This document shows, in pieces, positions 31,613-43,745 of a stretch of 64,000 nt of DNA (its first letter is position 1; every line of letters begins with the position of its first letter). The DNA is from Euwallacea fornicatus. Its lineage: Eukaryota > Arthropoda > Insecta > Coleoptera > Curculionidae. The DNA lies in NCBI RefSeq assembly GCF_040115645.1, contig NC_089575.1, forward strand, positions 124,001-188,000. Reading direction: 5' to 3'. The position numbers were made by a program, and so were the translations under genes. The notes beneath the pieces were generated by a model. The model saw only the letters and a list, made by a program, of their open reading frames with translations. It was not told the DNA's origin and did no database searches.

Positions 31613-32932
31613 TTTTAATTGCAAGAGTCTTTGTAAATAAAACTGAAAAATTTCTAATTTAAAATGTCAAAATAATATCTCATGTCAAAAAGTAGGCATC
31701 ATTGAAAAGAAAATTGAAAGACCTTTCAAACAAGGTGTCACTCGACGCCACTTTCCATTTAAGATTTTAAGGGTGAATAGCACCCTTCTCAAGGGGTTAA
31801 AGATAGGAGTTTAAAAATAAGTCTAAAAGGTTTCCCCCTCGACAAATCAATTGACGTGTTCGAGCAATTTTTTTTTTTAACCACATTAAGAACTCTAAAC
31901 ATGGACCGTTTCGTTTTCGTTGGCCCACCCTGTATGTTTGCTGGATTATTATGCCGAAATGTGATGAAAGAATTTATGGCAGCTACATTCATCATGTTAA
32001 AGAAAATTACTAGCGGCCGACGCTCGGTTTCTCTAGCTACAGAGTATGTTGCAACCATGCTATCAACTACATCAACTCCGCATTTGGTGCTATTGTAAAA
32101 TGAAATGATTTCTGGTTTTTGCTGGTCACCTGTAAATTCATCAATTTGATCAATATTCTGATGAAAGGAAGAAACCATTAAAACGTTTTTATTCTTCTTG
32201 GGTGAATAGGAGAAAGCTGTCATATATGTCTTAAAAGCAAAAATCGTAGAGGGTATCAGTCTACCTTTGGCTTGTTTTAACATATCAGGTAACTCTCTTT
32301 TATTTGATTTTATTGTTCCAACAGCTCTATGTTCATGTAAAAGTTTTTCCACTACATTGTAACTGGTAAACCAACGATCCAATGTGACATTTCTTCCTGA
32401 ACCCGTCAAATGTTCACACGTCCTCAAAGTTACAGCTACACTTGAATTTTCAATCTTCTAAGGACCATCTGGTTGAACACCTGGGTATACTTCCACATGG
32501 GATGTATATAAAAGTTCTGGCATCGGCGATAGAAAACACCTTTATTCCATTTCTAGCTGGCTTGTTGGGAATATACACACGAAACCCACATCTCCCGTGA
32601 AATGGTATAAGCATTTCGTCTAGTGTCACATATTCTCCTACAGAGTAATGTAATTTACAAGTATGGTTGAAAGCTTCAAAAATTTCTCTGGTAGCTGCTA
32701 ATTTATCTTCAACTTTTCTCTGTAGCCTTGTGTCGGTGTCATCAAACCTGATCACCCTCAATCAAAACTTAAACTTCCTTTGAGTCATGGAACAGGAAAA
32801 ATTTCAGATCCCACTCCATCATTCTGCCAAAATTCAGATAATTTTTTTTAACCTTTTTCAGTCCCTGAAAGGCATAGTAGTCCATTTCCTCCTTGGAAGT
32901 AGGCTGCACATCGCCTTTATCTTCATACACTC

Positions 32933-34346
32933 ACTTTCACATGAAATGCACCACTCAGTAATACTAATAATTAAGTCTTGTAACATTAGCAAAATAATGC
33001 TTCATAATGGAGGATCAAATGATCAGACTTTCAGTAAAAAAGGAAGAATGCTGGTGGTTTTTTCGTCATTGACCTTTTAGATTTTTTTTTCAATTGTAAA
33101 TTTATAAAATAATATTTACATGGAAATATCAGTTCACTTTGTTGTTGGACTGTGAACAAGACATCTCAAGATGCTCCCAGTGAGACAGCGTCGAAATTTT
33201 TCCCACATTTCGGATTTCGATAGAGGACGAATTATCGGCATGAAGGAGGGTGGACTCTCTCTTTTCGTGAGATTGCCCGAAGAATGAATCGGAACCACAC
33301 CACGATTGCAAGAATATGGTCTTCATGGTCTGAAGAAAGGGTTCAGCAACATCGTCCAAATGGACGTCCTCCCCGTAGCAGCAATGCACGTGAAGATCGA
33401 CTTCTTAGACGGATGGCCATTGATGATCGATTTCAAACAACAATGTCTGTTGCAGTAGATTGGATGGGAGCTCCAAACAGTCGGGTGTCGATGGCAACAC
33501 TTTACGGAAGAATTTCGTCTTTTGGCCTGTATTCATATCGCCCAAATCTACAACTGCCACTAACCGCCCAACACCAAGCTTCCAGATTGGCCTGGTGTCA
33601 AGAACGAGTTGATTGGAGTCATGAGTGGAACAATATCGTCTTCAGTGACGAGTCGCGATTTTGTTTATGGATCAATGATGGTCGTAGAAGAGTCAGACGA
33701 AACCGAGGTAAAAGAAGATATTTGCAATTTTGTGAAAGGCGCCACATAGCTTTAACACCTGGTGTCATGGTCTGGGGTGCGATATGTGTTGGTCGAAGAT
33801 CTTCTTTTGTGTTCATTCCAAGCACCCTAAACGCACGTCGCTACATTAAAAATGTTCTGAGGCCAGTATTAGTACCCTACATGCAAACTTTATCAAATGG
33901 CGTTTTCCAACAGAATAATGCAAGACCATATAGTGCGAACATTACTCGACAATACCTGAAAGAAGCACAATTGGAAATACTGCCTTGGCCTGCACGGTCA
34001 CCAGACCTATCGCCCATCGAACATCTTTGAGACATGATGAGTCGCCGTCTTCGAAATTTACCGAAGCCTCCAAACAATGTGGATGACCTACGACATCATC
34101 TTGAGGTAGCATGGAATGAAATACCCCAGGAGAATATTGATCATTTGTCGCAAAGCATGTCGCGAAGAGTACGCGCTTGCATTGCCGTACGAGGCGATGT
34201 CACTCATTATTAATTTTTTAATTAACAAGTGTTGTGTTTTTTTACTGAAAGTCTGATCATTTGATACTTCATTGTGATGCATTATTTTGCCAAAGTTACA
34301 AGACTCAATTATTAGTATTACTGGGTGGTGCATTTCATGTGAAAGT
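32933..34346 (+). mobile_element. Tc1-like DD34E element P inside piggyBac relic
   Basis: The inverted repeats ACTTTCACATGAAATGCACC (32933) and GGTGCATTTCATGTGAAAGT (ending 34346) continue for ~115 bp to CAGACTTTCAGTAAAAAA. TA follows the right end; the left flank is TC, so the left TA is altered. It separates the N-terminal and catalytic parts of the piggyBac transposase. Confidence 0.9.
33171..34213 (+). pseudogene. DD34E transposase of element P
   Basis: Distant relative of the transposases at 17769, 50798 and 60082. Starts MLPVRQRRNFSHISDFDR at 33171. A frameshift at about 33252-33265 breaks the helix-turn-helix, which continues REIARRMNRNHTTIAR. The first catalytic block FSDESRFCLW is intact. 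The second reads FQQNNARPYS, with Asp replaced by Asn. The third is SPDLSPIEHL followed by TGA where relatives have TGG (34028-34030). The C-terminus reads RGDVTHY to TAA at 34211-34213. Confidence 0.92.
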
Positions 34347-34776
34347 TAGTATATTTTTAAGATATTTTCTGAATTTACATATTTGTATGTGGAATAATTA
34401 TATCTATAATATTATCAAACATAAAGTTCCAAGATTCTGTCACAATACTTGCGCTTTTGCTTTCTCGAATTGTGCCAGATATGTGCGAGACAACGTTCTC
34501 CTTCCTCGTTCGAATATTACGGGTAGAAACCAATTTGCACCACTTTGTTCCGTCCTCGCCATAATAATATGAACGGCGATTTGATTCGTCCGTTGGATTT
34601 CGGTCAAAGTCCAAAATATCTTCGACATCATCCACTTGTTCAGTGCCGTTTGAATGGTCACTAAGTAAAACTTCATCGCCATGATCATTCTCTATTGAAA
34701 TATCTGATTCTTCAGACGTCCCGATATCAGAATCGCTCAGTACGGTCTCATGAAGCTCTGTTCATACGCATCCATT

Positions 34777-34919
34777 TTCTCACTAGAATATAGTTTTTTT
34801 TACCAAATTTTATTATAGTGAAATGCAAATACTTGTCTCGCACACTAAAATTAAAACAAACATTTACACAAGACTAATAAAATTTACTATATCATTAATT
34901 TGAAATACTGATTTTCATA
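34777..34919. other. Short AT-rich spacer
   Basis: Sequence upstream of the piggyBac-like start codon and before element Q; probably the piggyBac 5' flank. No end repeat recognised. Confidence 0.4.
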
Positions 34920-36614
34920 CAGTGTGTCCGGGTTAAGGATTTAACACTTTCGTAAAACCTTTATGTCTTGATAGATTTTGACGTTTTTTTTTTGTTAATT
35001 AGATATTCCAAATGCGCATTCGTCCAATGGATACGATCCCTCTTTACCCATAATCATAACCAATTGCGTGCATTTTTACGGGATCAAATTTCGGAAAATA
35101 CTATTAGGGCTTTTTTGGGATAAAAACGAAAACAGATTCTTAATTAGAATGACCTAAAACTTACCTGTTCCGATTTTCATTTTTCTACTGAACAGGATTT
35201 TCGAGAAAATCAATAAAACATGTTTTTTACGCAAACAAATTTTAAAATTGGCAAAAAAAATTATTTTAACAATAATTAACTAAATTTTGGTATTTTCTGC
35301 AATGTATGCAATATTAGTCATGTAACAGTCGCAAATATCAACAGACGTTTTGATCGTTATGGGACAATTGTAAAACTACCGGACCAGCAACGTAATCGCA
35401 AGCCTCAAGCAAACCAAATCATTTTAGATTAGTTTAATACCAATCCGCATTCAAGTCTGAGGAATGTTAGCAGAAATTTAAACATTTCTAAAACTCATAT
35501 CTGGGAATGTTTAAAAAGAAGTGGTAAGAAACCTTTTAAATCAAAATTTCTTCATTCACTTGAAGCTGGAGACCAAAATCTAAGAGTGGAGTTCTGTTTA
35601 TGGCTCCAGAGTATGTATCAAGATGATCCTAACTTTTTAAAAAACATCCTATACACCGATGAAGCCACGTTTACGACAAATGGTGTAGTATCGACACAAA
35701 ATTGTAGAATATGGAGTGATCAGAACCCGAATTGGATAATCGAATGTAAGCGACAATACTCCTCAAAAGTAAACGTTTTCTGTGGTATCTTAAATCAAAA
35801 GATTATTATATTTTTTCAACGAAAATTTTAATGCTGCTCGTTTCCTGAGGTTCTTACAAAATGAGTTTAGTGACGCACTTGATGAGCTTCCCCAGAGTTA
35901 TCACTACAATTTACATTTACAACTTGATGGAGAGCCCATTTACAATGCGGTTAATGTGAGAAATTGGTTAAATGATAATTTTCCCAATCGCTGCATCGGA
36001 CGAAATAGTCCTCTTATTCGTTGGCCACCACGATCTCCGGATATCACACCCATGGATTTTTTCGTTTGGGGAACAATAAAAAATAAAGTTTATGCCACAA
36101 GACCCCGGACCCGAGAGGAGCTTTGTGCGCATATTAGAGAGACTTGTTAGAGCATAACTCCACAACGACTAAGTAAAGTACTGAGAAATAATCGTTGATG
36201 TATTAAAAAATGTATACGAGAATTTGGGGGGTTGATTGAAAATATCAAAATTTAGTTAATTATTATTAAAATAATTTTTTTTGCCAATTTTAAAATTTGT
36301 TTGCGTAAAAAACATGTTGTATTGATTTTCTCGAAAATCCTGTTCAGTAGAAAAATGAAAATCGGAACAGGTAAGTTTTAGGTCATTCTAATTAAGAATC
36401 TGTTTTCGTTTTTATCCCAAAAAAGCCCTAATAGTATTTTCCGAAATTTGATCCCGTAAAAATGCACGCAATTGGTTATGATTATGGGTAAATAGGGATC
36501 GTATCCATTAGACGAATGCGCATTTTGAATATCTAATTAACAAAAAAAAACGTCAAAATCTATCAAGACATAAAGGTTTTACGAAAGTGTTAAATCCTTA
36601 ACCCGGACACACTG
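34920..36614 (+). mobile_element. Long-TIR mariner-type element Q, 1.7 kb
   Basis: CAGTGTGTCCGGGTTAAGGA at 34920 mirrors TCCTTAACCCGGACACACTG ending at 36614, with TA outside both ends. The TIRs are ~379 bp (34920-35298 and 36236-36614) and very similar, so the copy is not very old. The transposase stop codon lies inside the right TIR. Confidence 0.94.
35330..36255 (+). pseudogene. Transposase of element Q, N-truncated
   Basis: The first recognisable codons read VANINRRFDRYGTIVKLP, so the N-terminal DNA-binding start is missing. A TAG follows at ~35428. LRNVSRNLNISKTHIWECLK, LYTDEATFTTNG (first Asp) and KVNVFCGILN follow. A frameshift in a T run near 35812 precedes NAARFLRFLQNEF and LQLDGEPIYNAVNVRNWL, where the second Asp is kept but the usual GAPPH is altered. 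WPPRSPDITPMDFFVWG gives the third Asp, 42 residues on. The end ENGGLIENIKI with TAG at 36253-36255 runs into the TIR. Confidence 0.88.
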
Positions 36615-36616
36615 TA

Positions 36617-37479
36617 GGTACTGAACACCACCTTAAATTAGCACAGTTAGAACGGCCATTCGCATGCAACTATGCAAAGAAATTCATGACGCGTAACTTC
36701 TATCACGTCGATTCTGGGATTCACCGGACATAAACCACGTATTGTAGGAAATCCCCGGCAACCCCGGCACGATAATTTAGCCATAACTTTTGAACATGTT
36801 CCTATAAGAAAACTTACCGTTTTGCACAGGTGGAGCTTGTAGGAACATACATTGCAGTAACTCAAAAATCGATTGGCCTTTTTTCACAAAAACATCAATA
36901 AATTGACGTCACGCGGCAAATAAAAGGTACATGGAACATGAACGATTTGGTACAGATAATTTCAGACTTCCAGCTAAATTTAATTTTTGCTTGGACTGAT
37001 AGGCCTCACCCGTGAAACGAATTTTGGGTAACGATGAAGAAATTTAAAAAGCGAATTTTGTGATGAAATTCGGTATATGAGGATAAAATGATATTTTAAC
37101 CAACTTTTTCTAATAATTTTTTTCGACATCTCTAATGCGAAGCAAAATATCGAGAATTAATCCTGTTTGTGAATTTGCAGTAGGCACAGATCACAGTTCA
37201 GATATCAGTTGAGCATCTTAAAAAATGCGACTCATCAACCTGTACGACCGAGCAAAAATTCAAATCTCTACCCCTTCAAATGACGAAAATATTGGGGTCT
37301 CTTCGTTTTAAAGTAAATGTTGTGTTGGAACACGTTTACGAAACATTCTGTATAAAACTGCTGACTATCTGGAGAAACCATATAAACTTTCAAATACTTT
37401 TTGTTAAAATTTTTTTCCTTATTTCAACATGTTGAAAAGTTCGTGGAGGGTGAAACTTTTCGCGTGGACACCCTGTACC
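36617..37479. other. No gene; isolated mariner-type right end
   Basis: A terminus-like GGACACCCTG followed by TA ends near 37476 and resembles the right end of element V (54622). Its left partner is not seen. The rest has no recognised content. Confidence 0.45.
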
Positions 37480-38048
37480 ATTGAATTTAAGTGGCAAGTT
37501 ATCGTTTGCAGCGTATAATTGAAATTGTTGATTATTAATATTGAACTTGAGTATTGTGGAAAATGAAGTTTTATTTGAATTTAGGACGTCTGTGTCAATT
37601 CTCTCAAGGGCTATGAGGTTGTCAGTGCATTTATCTACTTGAGGGTTGAGTTTTTTGATTAAAAACATATCTGTATCGGTATCGATAAGAAATGTACACG
37701 AATTCGAAGTAGTTTCATTTTTGTGGAGTGTTTGAGATATCGATTGTTGTGACTCGGCCTCGAAAATTGTGTGCTTTCGCCAGGGCTGGATTGAGACGGG
37801 AGTTTGGGTAGTTTAAGGAATTTGTATCGTTTTGAGGGAATTGGTCTTGATTGAGTGCTTGATTTCATGGAGTGTGTGTGTGTGTATCATCCCGATTTGC
37901 ATTATCAAATGCCCTTTTCTTACATTGCTTTACTACATGTAAACTTTTCCTACCACATCGACCGAAACTTCGTGGTGAGAAGCGATTATTGTTGAAGTTG
38001 CTGTTTGATAGATTTTGAGGGTTATTTGGATCGGAGCTACCAGGTATA

Positions 38049-39309
38049 CCGGTATGAAGTGAGCGTCAGGATATAAATGTCTCGATATAGGGCATTTGTT
38101 GTAAACAAGCCTTTTTATTTGTTTGCTTGGTTGGTGTGCAAACTGACAAACACATTTAGTACAAATCAAGTCCTTGAACAAATAACAATAAATTATTTCA
38201 TTATGCCAAAAATGTCGAATTTTGCACCACAAAATGATGATTTGCGAAAAGCATTCATGTTTTGCTTTCATTTGAAGAAAAGTGCTGCAGAGTCGCATCG
38301 AATGCTTGTCGAGGCATGTGGTGATTATGCTTTATCAGAAGCAACATGCAAAAGATGGTTTCAACGATTCAGAAATAACAATTTTGATGTGCAGAATGAA
38401 GAACGTGGCAAACCACCAAAAAAGTTTGAAGACACCAAAGTGCAATCAATATTGGATGAAGATGACACTTTAAGTCAAAAGCAAATGGCAGAAATGTTAA
38501 ATGTTGCCCAACGAACAATTTCTGATCGTTTAAAAGCTATGGGAAAGATCCAGAAGTGTGGAAAATGGGTGCCGCACGAATTGGATGGAAGACAGATGGA
38601 GAACTGAAAAAACACCTGTGAAATATTGCTTCAAAGGCACGAAAGAAAATCATTTTTGCATCGAATTGTTACTGGAGATGAAAAATGAATTTATTTTCAA
38701 AATCCTAAACGGAGAAAATCATGGGTTGATTCGGGACAACCATCAACATCGACTAAAAAACCTGATGGATTCGGCAGGAAGGCAATGCTGTGTGTTTGGT
38801 GGGATCAGAAAGGTATGGTGCACCACGAACTTTTAAAACCTGATGAAACCGTTAATACTGTTCGCTACCGACAACAATTGATTAATTTAAACAATGAATT
38901 GATCGAAAAACGATCAGAATGGGCCAGAAGACACGGGAAGGTAATTTTGCTCCATGACAACGCACCTGCACACAAAGCAACACCGGTTCAGGATACCATC
39001 GAAACAGTTGGCTGGGAGCTGCTACCCGATCCGCCGTATTCACCAGACTTGGCTCCTTCGGACTACCATTTGTTTTCATCGATGGGGTACGCATTGGCTG
39101 AGCAGCACTTCGATTTCTACGAAGAAGTAGAAGATTGGGTGTCTAATTGGTTTGATGCCAAAGAGGCACATTTCTATTGGCGTGGTAATTGCCAGAAAGG
39201 TGGTCAAAATGCATAGAAAGCAATGGTCAATAATTTGAATTAATTTTTTTTTCTTTCCTTGTTAAAATTGGTGTTTTATTTTCACAAAATAGCGCTCATT
39301 TCATACCGG
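38049..39309 (+). mobile_element. Mariner element G, 1.26 kb
   Basis: The termini CCGGTATGAAGTGAGCG (38049) and CGCTCATTTCATACCGG (ending 39309) are inverted matches with TA at 38047-38048 and 39310-39311. One plus-strand transposase. It inserted into the gypsy-like gag relic. Confidence 0.93.
38203..39216 (+). pseudogene. Mariner DD34D transposase (element G)
   Basis: The start MPKMSNFAPQNDDLRKAF and helix-turn-helix (SHRMLVEACGDYALSEATCK, RWFQRF) lead to the KKFEDTKVQSILDEDD linker and WVPHELD. A frameshift follows at ~38600. In the shifted frame the first catalytic block reads TGDEK then TGA (TGG expected), followed by IYFQNPKRRKSWV. Intact blocks after that are CVWWDQKGMVHHELL, LLHDNAPAHKA and YSPDLAPSDYHLF (DD34D), ending at 39216. 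Resembles Mos1-type mariners and is distinct from element F. Confidence 0.93.
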
Positions 39310-39540
39310 TAGACCTGGTAGATATGGGGTGGACATTACGTTGAGCATTCGGAAGTCTCCTCGAAAAAACTGGTGGTTATTTTTGCAGTTTTGCGTATAG
39401 TGATCATGTTTTCGACAAATTTATTAGTACTTAGTAAATGTAGGCTTTTTTTTTCGTTCTCTAGGGTGTTTATTTGCAATTCGGATAGGTAACAATTAAA
39501 GGCTTAAATGATAACTTAATTAGATGAAAGAAAACACTCG

Positions 39541-39862
39541 CGTTACTTAGTTTACCGTTCACCCAGCACCGTTCCCGACCAGAGAGAGCCTCCTTGTCCA
39601 AATCTTATGTGCCCCCTCCCCCTTGGGGGTAATGAAACAGTGTCGTACCCGAAGTAGAGGCTTGCGACCGTTACCACATCTGGCTGCTGCGAGCCAGCAC
39701 CACGAACCATTCTTTGTTCGAGCCCTTATTCCTTGGTTCAAACAAAGAGATGTTCGCCTTTTGGGTTTTTTCCGTGACCCGAATTCTAGGATGTTGCTGG
39801 GAGAACCCAGCAACGTGCGAGAATCACTCCGACCGCAGGTACGGTATGCATGGGCGTAACAT
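39541..39862. repeat. Possible LTR inside the gag relic
   Basis: A block of higher GC content that starts CGTTACTTAG and ends GGGCGTAACA on the plus strand. In the minus sense it would begin TGTTACGCCCATGC, an LTR-like start. Its position between two gag pieces suggests a separate insertion, or the 5' LTR of a second copy. No target duplication was confirmed. Confidence 0.35.
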
Positions 39863-40554
39863 CAGGGTACGTCACCTTTTATTCCCCCCCGTTCTTCCTA
39901 TTCTACTCTAACTAATACTATCTAATCTAACACACAGATTTTCCCTGCGTGCATCTCGACTTGATCAGACAGTATTGATTGTTTGGAAAATTAAGCGTTC
40001 TGACTAGCGGATCCTACATAAATGACATGTCACGTGAAGATTGGTACGAAAAAATATCTCTTTTAATTTTTAATTTCTGCTGTTCGTTTAGCCTTGGGGC
40101 CATAGCTCCTTCTAAGGAAACGGGCTTTTGGCTTTTGACTAGGAGTTTCAAATCTTTTGACAATCCTAATATGTAAGACATCACCAGCTGCATTCCTTAA
40201 CAGATTTGCTCATGCTGGTTCTGGTTCTTGGGACCAGTTGGGTTTTAAATTGTTTATTAATGTAACATAGCAAAAAACAAGTTTATTGACTCAATTTACC
40301 ACCAGTTCTCCAAGAATTTGCTCACATGAGTTAAATTGTAACAATCGTTTACTTATTGTGCGCTTTTCTGAACAGGCATCGAATAAAAATTGCTTTAATT
40401 CCTTCCATTACTTAAATGTTGCGTTTCGAGATATCTCTTTTGCATTATCGGTGAGTTTAGTTTTGCCTGCAGGAATTAATGCAGATTTCCAATTAGGCTT
40501 AGTGCATTGAAGAGCAATATCAAAATTTCCTATGAGCTCATAGAGTTTAGTCAT

Positions 40555-40830
40555 GCCGGGAGATCATTTAAATTTCAAATCTTGTCAGCTGTCAAGTTTG
40601 TAGAAGAAAAGAACGTATGTCGATCATCGTTTGTGTATAATTGGTTACCTAAGTAACTTAATATAAAAATCTGAACTCGTTTTGCTGCATATGATCAAAG
40701 CTACGACCTACTTTTATCTTCTATTTTTCTTGTGTGAAACTTCACAGCTGGGTATATATGAAATTTAAATGATCTGACTATATTACCATAAAATTTATTA
40801 AGACTTTTTCCAGTAATTTCTAAGGAAATA
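40555..40830. other. No gene recognised
   Basis: Likely the region upstream of the gag start; AT-rich, with no motif identified. Confidence 0.4.
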
Positions 40831-41448
40831 CAGGACGATTCGCATTGCAGCCGACACAGAACAGATGCTTGTAAAGAACCTCGTAATATATCGATATTCT
40901 ATATGAAGTTTTTTCTGATGCTTATGGTTGCTGAGACTTCAAAAAATGAATAAAAAACAATGGAATAATTATGTAATTTAGAAAATCCCTTTCAAAATCA
41001 CTCAATTTGATTGGTTTCGATACCAAATCACTAAACCTTTTTTTTTCATAATAACGAACGGTTTCTCGAAAAAAGTCCAAAGGTACAAAAATATGTAAAA
41101 TTAAATATACCATCGTATTGTCGAACCTTAGTGTCGTATTAAATTAGGGATTAAAAAATTCACATCATTTTAAACGTGAATTACCCCTAACCCACTCCTT
41201 ATTGTGCTTTCAGCAACTTAAAGTGTTTAGCAAATAAAGACGTCAATAAAACAAACACATTTACAAATATTATTATTTCAGGTTAAGGCTTTCTGAAAAT
41301 AGAGAATTTTTTCATTTTTTTTATTCGTCTTTTAAAGCCGACGTCTCAGAAACCATAGTCATCAGAAAAAACTTCATGTAAAAATCTACATCTGTTGAGG
41401 TCCTCTACACGTGCCTGTTTTGTGTCGGTACCGTTGCGAATCGCCCTG
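40831..41448. mobile_element. Mariner-type MITE X, 618 bp
   Basis: CAGGACGATTCGCATTGCAG at 40831 mirrors CGTTGCGAATCGCCCTG ending at 41448, with TA on both sides. The inverted similarity runs ~150 bp, including ATGAAGTTTTTTCTGATG. The interior is AT-rich and non-coding. Confidence 0.88.
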
Positions 41449-41799
41449 TATATTGCGCTATCGTTATGTGGTTTAAATTAGCATTTCATGCTAATGAATT
41501 AAAACACTTTGATCTTGAACTCGAAAAACTTGAATTGGCACCACTTACAGTACCATTGTGTAGGTTCCTAAGTGCTTGTTTGGCTTGTCCTTGTAACGCT
41601 GAACTTTATGTTTTGGAACGCTTTATGCTATGGAACAGACTCCTTGAAACCTCACAAATTAACTGTGCCTGATTCACTAGTCAAGACACTTATTGTTTCA
41701 GTACGTTGTTGGGTCGCACTTCCGACACTTACTTATTGTAATGGATTTTGGAAGAGTAAACTTAGGAACAATTTAGGAAGTACAATGTACGACCGCCTA
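41449..41799. other. No gene recognised
   Basis: A short open frame here has no recognisable motif. The right part may include the decayed left end of element T. Confidence 0.4.
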
Positions 41800-42040
41800 A
41801 ATCATACACCTAAGAATGTCATGTTATAATGTTATTTTTTCAGTGATATTGGAAAGTTAACAAAAAAATTTTTGGAGGTAAGAATCGATATTTATTAACT
41901 GTTATTATCAGGAAACTTAAAACGACTTTATTTCTAATTAATAAAAAATGGCAGCAAATTGAACAGAAAACGACCAAAATTAGGCAACAGCCAAAACCAT
42001 ACACGTCATTGTAACATAAAAAAAGGGATTCATGTAAAAT

Positions 42041-43745
42041 CTAATATTTTATTGGGTATTTTTTACAATCATTTTCACGCGACATGGTGCCAATTCGTCC
42101 AAATTTCCTCTAACTGAAGGATAAATATTTGTTTAGACAGGGTGTTTCCTAATTACGGTACATAACTTCGGGAGCGGACTCTACAGCTAAAACAAAAGTA
42201 ATGTTGTTATATAAACTATATCCCAAAAATGCTTCGTTGCGGAAATACAGGGTGCGAAAATTTCATTAAAAACTTACAATTTTTTATATATTTCCGAAAC
42301 TACTTGAGACATTTTAATGAAATTTTGCAGCATTTGAGAGTTAGCAACGGTACGTATTTCACGCTGAAAACAGTGGCTGTTATGTAACCAGTGGCGTGCA
42401 GGCAGGATAATTACTAGATATTTTAAAGGAAAAATGTGATACGCCACTGTTCTTTTCCAATATTTTGTCTCTTTTTTGAATTATGTGTTCGATTTGGAAA
42501 AGGTCTCTTGACTTTTTTTCGTAGGACGCATCGTTTTCGAGTAAATAAATAAAAAACATTGTAGCTAAGTTTTTTCATTCTTTTTTATTCTTTTTAAGAG
42601 AAGAAATACTTGCATGAAGATATGAATTTTTTTGTTGTGTACTTGCCTGTTTTATTAAAATTTCATTAAAATGTCTCAAGTAGTTTCGGAAATATTTAAA
42701 AAACTGTAATTTTTTAAAGAAATTTTCACACCCTGTAATTTCCGCAACGAAGCATTTTTGGGATATAGTTTGTATAACAAAATTACTTTTGTTTTAGCTG
42801 TAGAATGCGCTCCCGAAGTTATGTACCGTACTTAGGAAACACCCTGTATATCATAAAGTTCTCTTCTCAACTCATTTTTATTTTAAACCGCTCAAGTTAT
42901 GATTTTTTTTTCTAAAATATCCTATAAATGCTCGATTACGTTTAAATCGGGCGATTGTGAGGGTATTTGCAACACTGGGGCAATTGTGCAACAGCCAGTG
43001 TTTTACTACTCCCGAAGTGTACTTAGCGCCATTTTCAGCATAAAACTTCAGGTGTTCGAAAATCCTTAATTTTTCAACACTACTTCTCGTGTTTTGTTTC
43101 AAAATATCTACACAAAATGAACTTGTTTATTATGCTGTGAATAAAATCTATTGCTCCACTCTCCCCTAACCAGCTCCGAAATTCGGTTTTCGTCGCATTA
43201 TTTTTTACCCATCACTTCCCCAGATGTTACATTTACACTCGTTATTAAAAAGAACTGTCCTACGAAACGTAAAGCCCTTGTCCTTATAATGTCCAGCGAA
43301 GTTCATTCTTTCTTTAAACTAATGGCATTGATATAGGGTTTCTTCCAGGCTACTCGTCTGTGAAAAATATGTTTATGTAGTACTCGTTGGTGGTCTGAGC
43401 ACAAACACCAATGTTCAGTTCTTGCTGTACATCAGCAGTTCGCTGGACAGTACTTACTTTTAAGTTTTTAGTGATTCGTCTAAAGATCCATATTTCATCA
43501 TCCTCCGATATTTTTTTGTTTTAAATCGTTCTCTTTTTTTGCGATATTCGCTTCTTTTTGTTACAAATTTTAATAACAGCTTGAATAGTAGAATGTCGTC
43601 TTTTGACCATCTTTGCTACTTTTCGTAAACTCTTTCCTTCGCGGAAGTGTTGAATTATAATTTTTTTCTGTTTGATGATTTATTACCAAATTTTTTCAAA
43701 CCACCTTTTACACATCGCTCAAACCCTCTAGGAATCAGTTTTAAA
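42041..43745 (-). pseudogene. Tc1-like transposase relic (element T)
   Basis: Reading leftward: a helix-turn-helix (IIQHFREGKSLRKVAKMVKR RHSTIQAV, about 43685-43590), FFTDE near 43360 as the first catalytic block, FYAENGAKYTSGVVKHWLL near 43040 (second, Asp replaced), and QSPDLNVIEHL near 42940 (third, in another frame). After MITE S the last codons, ending YPIKY, stop at 42041-42043. Many stops and frameshifts make this an old relic. Confidence 0.72.
42138..42846. mobile_element. Mariner-type MITE S, 709 bp, inside element T
   Basis: CAGGGTGTTTCCTAATTACG at 42138 mirrors ACTTAGGAAACACCCTG ending at 42846. TA follows the right end; the left flank is GA. TIRs of ~210 bp include an inner ATACAGGGTGCGAAAATTTC copy ~110 bp from the end. 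The ~290 bp middle is non-coding. Confidence 0.88.

Larger units (their letters stand above)
22597..31932 (+). mobile_element. DD41D element E carrying a BEL/Pao insertion
   Basis: The left terminus CAGGGTGGGCCAACGAAAAC at 22597 mirrors GTTTTCGTTGGCCCACCCTG ending at 31932, with TA on both sides. The inverted repeats are ~310 bp (to ~22905 and from ~31617). Removing the BEL element and one 5 bp duplication leaves a 2.0 kb element with one transposase. E lies in the piggyBac relative, and BEL inserted into E in the 5' region ahead of the transposase. Confidence 0.94.
31935..34776 (-). pseudogene. piggyBac-like transposase, split by two insertions
   Basis: Relative of piggyBac/PGBD transposases. 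The start MDAYEQSF at 34776, a serine/aspartate-rich acidic N-terminus and the YYGEDGTKWCK motif lie at 34776-34350. Element P (32933-34346) interrupts. The catalytic core follows at 32760-31935: VTLDEMLIPFHGRCGFR (first Asp), NVTLDRWFTSYNV (second Asp) and CGVDVVDSM (third Asp). Frameshifts occur near 34750 and 32440, and the segment 32770-32930 carries stops. The 3' end is cut by the TIR of element E at 31932, so the zinc-binding C-terminus is absent. No TTAA duplication or end repeat was found. Confidence 0.85.
37480..40554 (-). pseudogene. Ty3/gypsy-like gag-protease relic, split
   Basis: Gag starts MTKLYELIGNFDIALQ at 40554 and continues WKELKQFLFDACSEKR, a capsid-like pattern, to about 39990. 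A CCHC knuckle follows at about 37960-37910 (CGRKSLHVVKQCKKR). Near 37680 is an aspartic-protease-like SCTFLIDTDTDMFLIKKL, where the usual DTG reads DTD. Stops and frameshifts are frequent. Mariner G (38049-39309) and an LTR-like block (39541-39862) interrupt it. The reverse transcriptase and integrase are gone. Confidence 0.6.

Noticed and set aside
41466..41672. Short open frame of 68 codons between MITE X and element T
   Set aside because: No motif, no neighbour relation, and length is within chance expectation.
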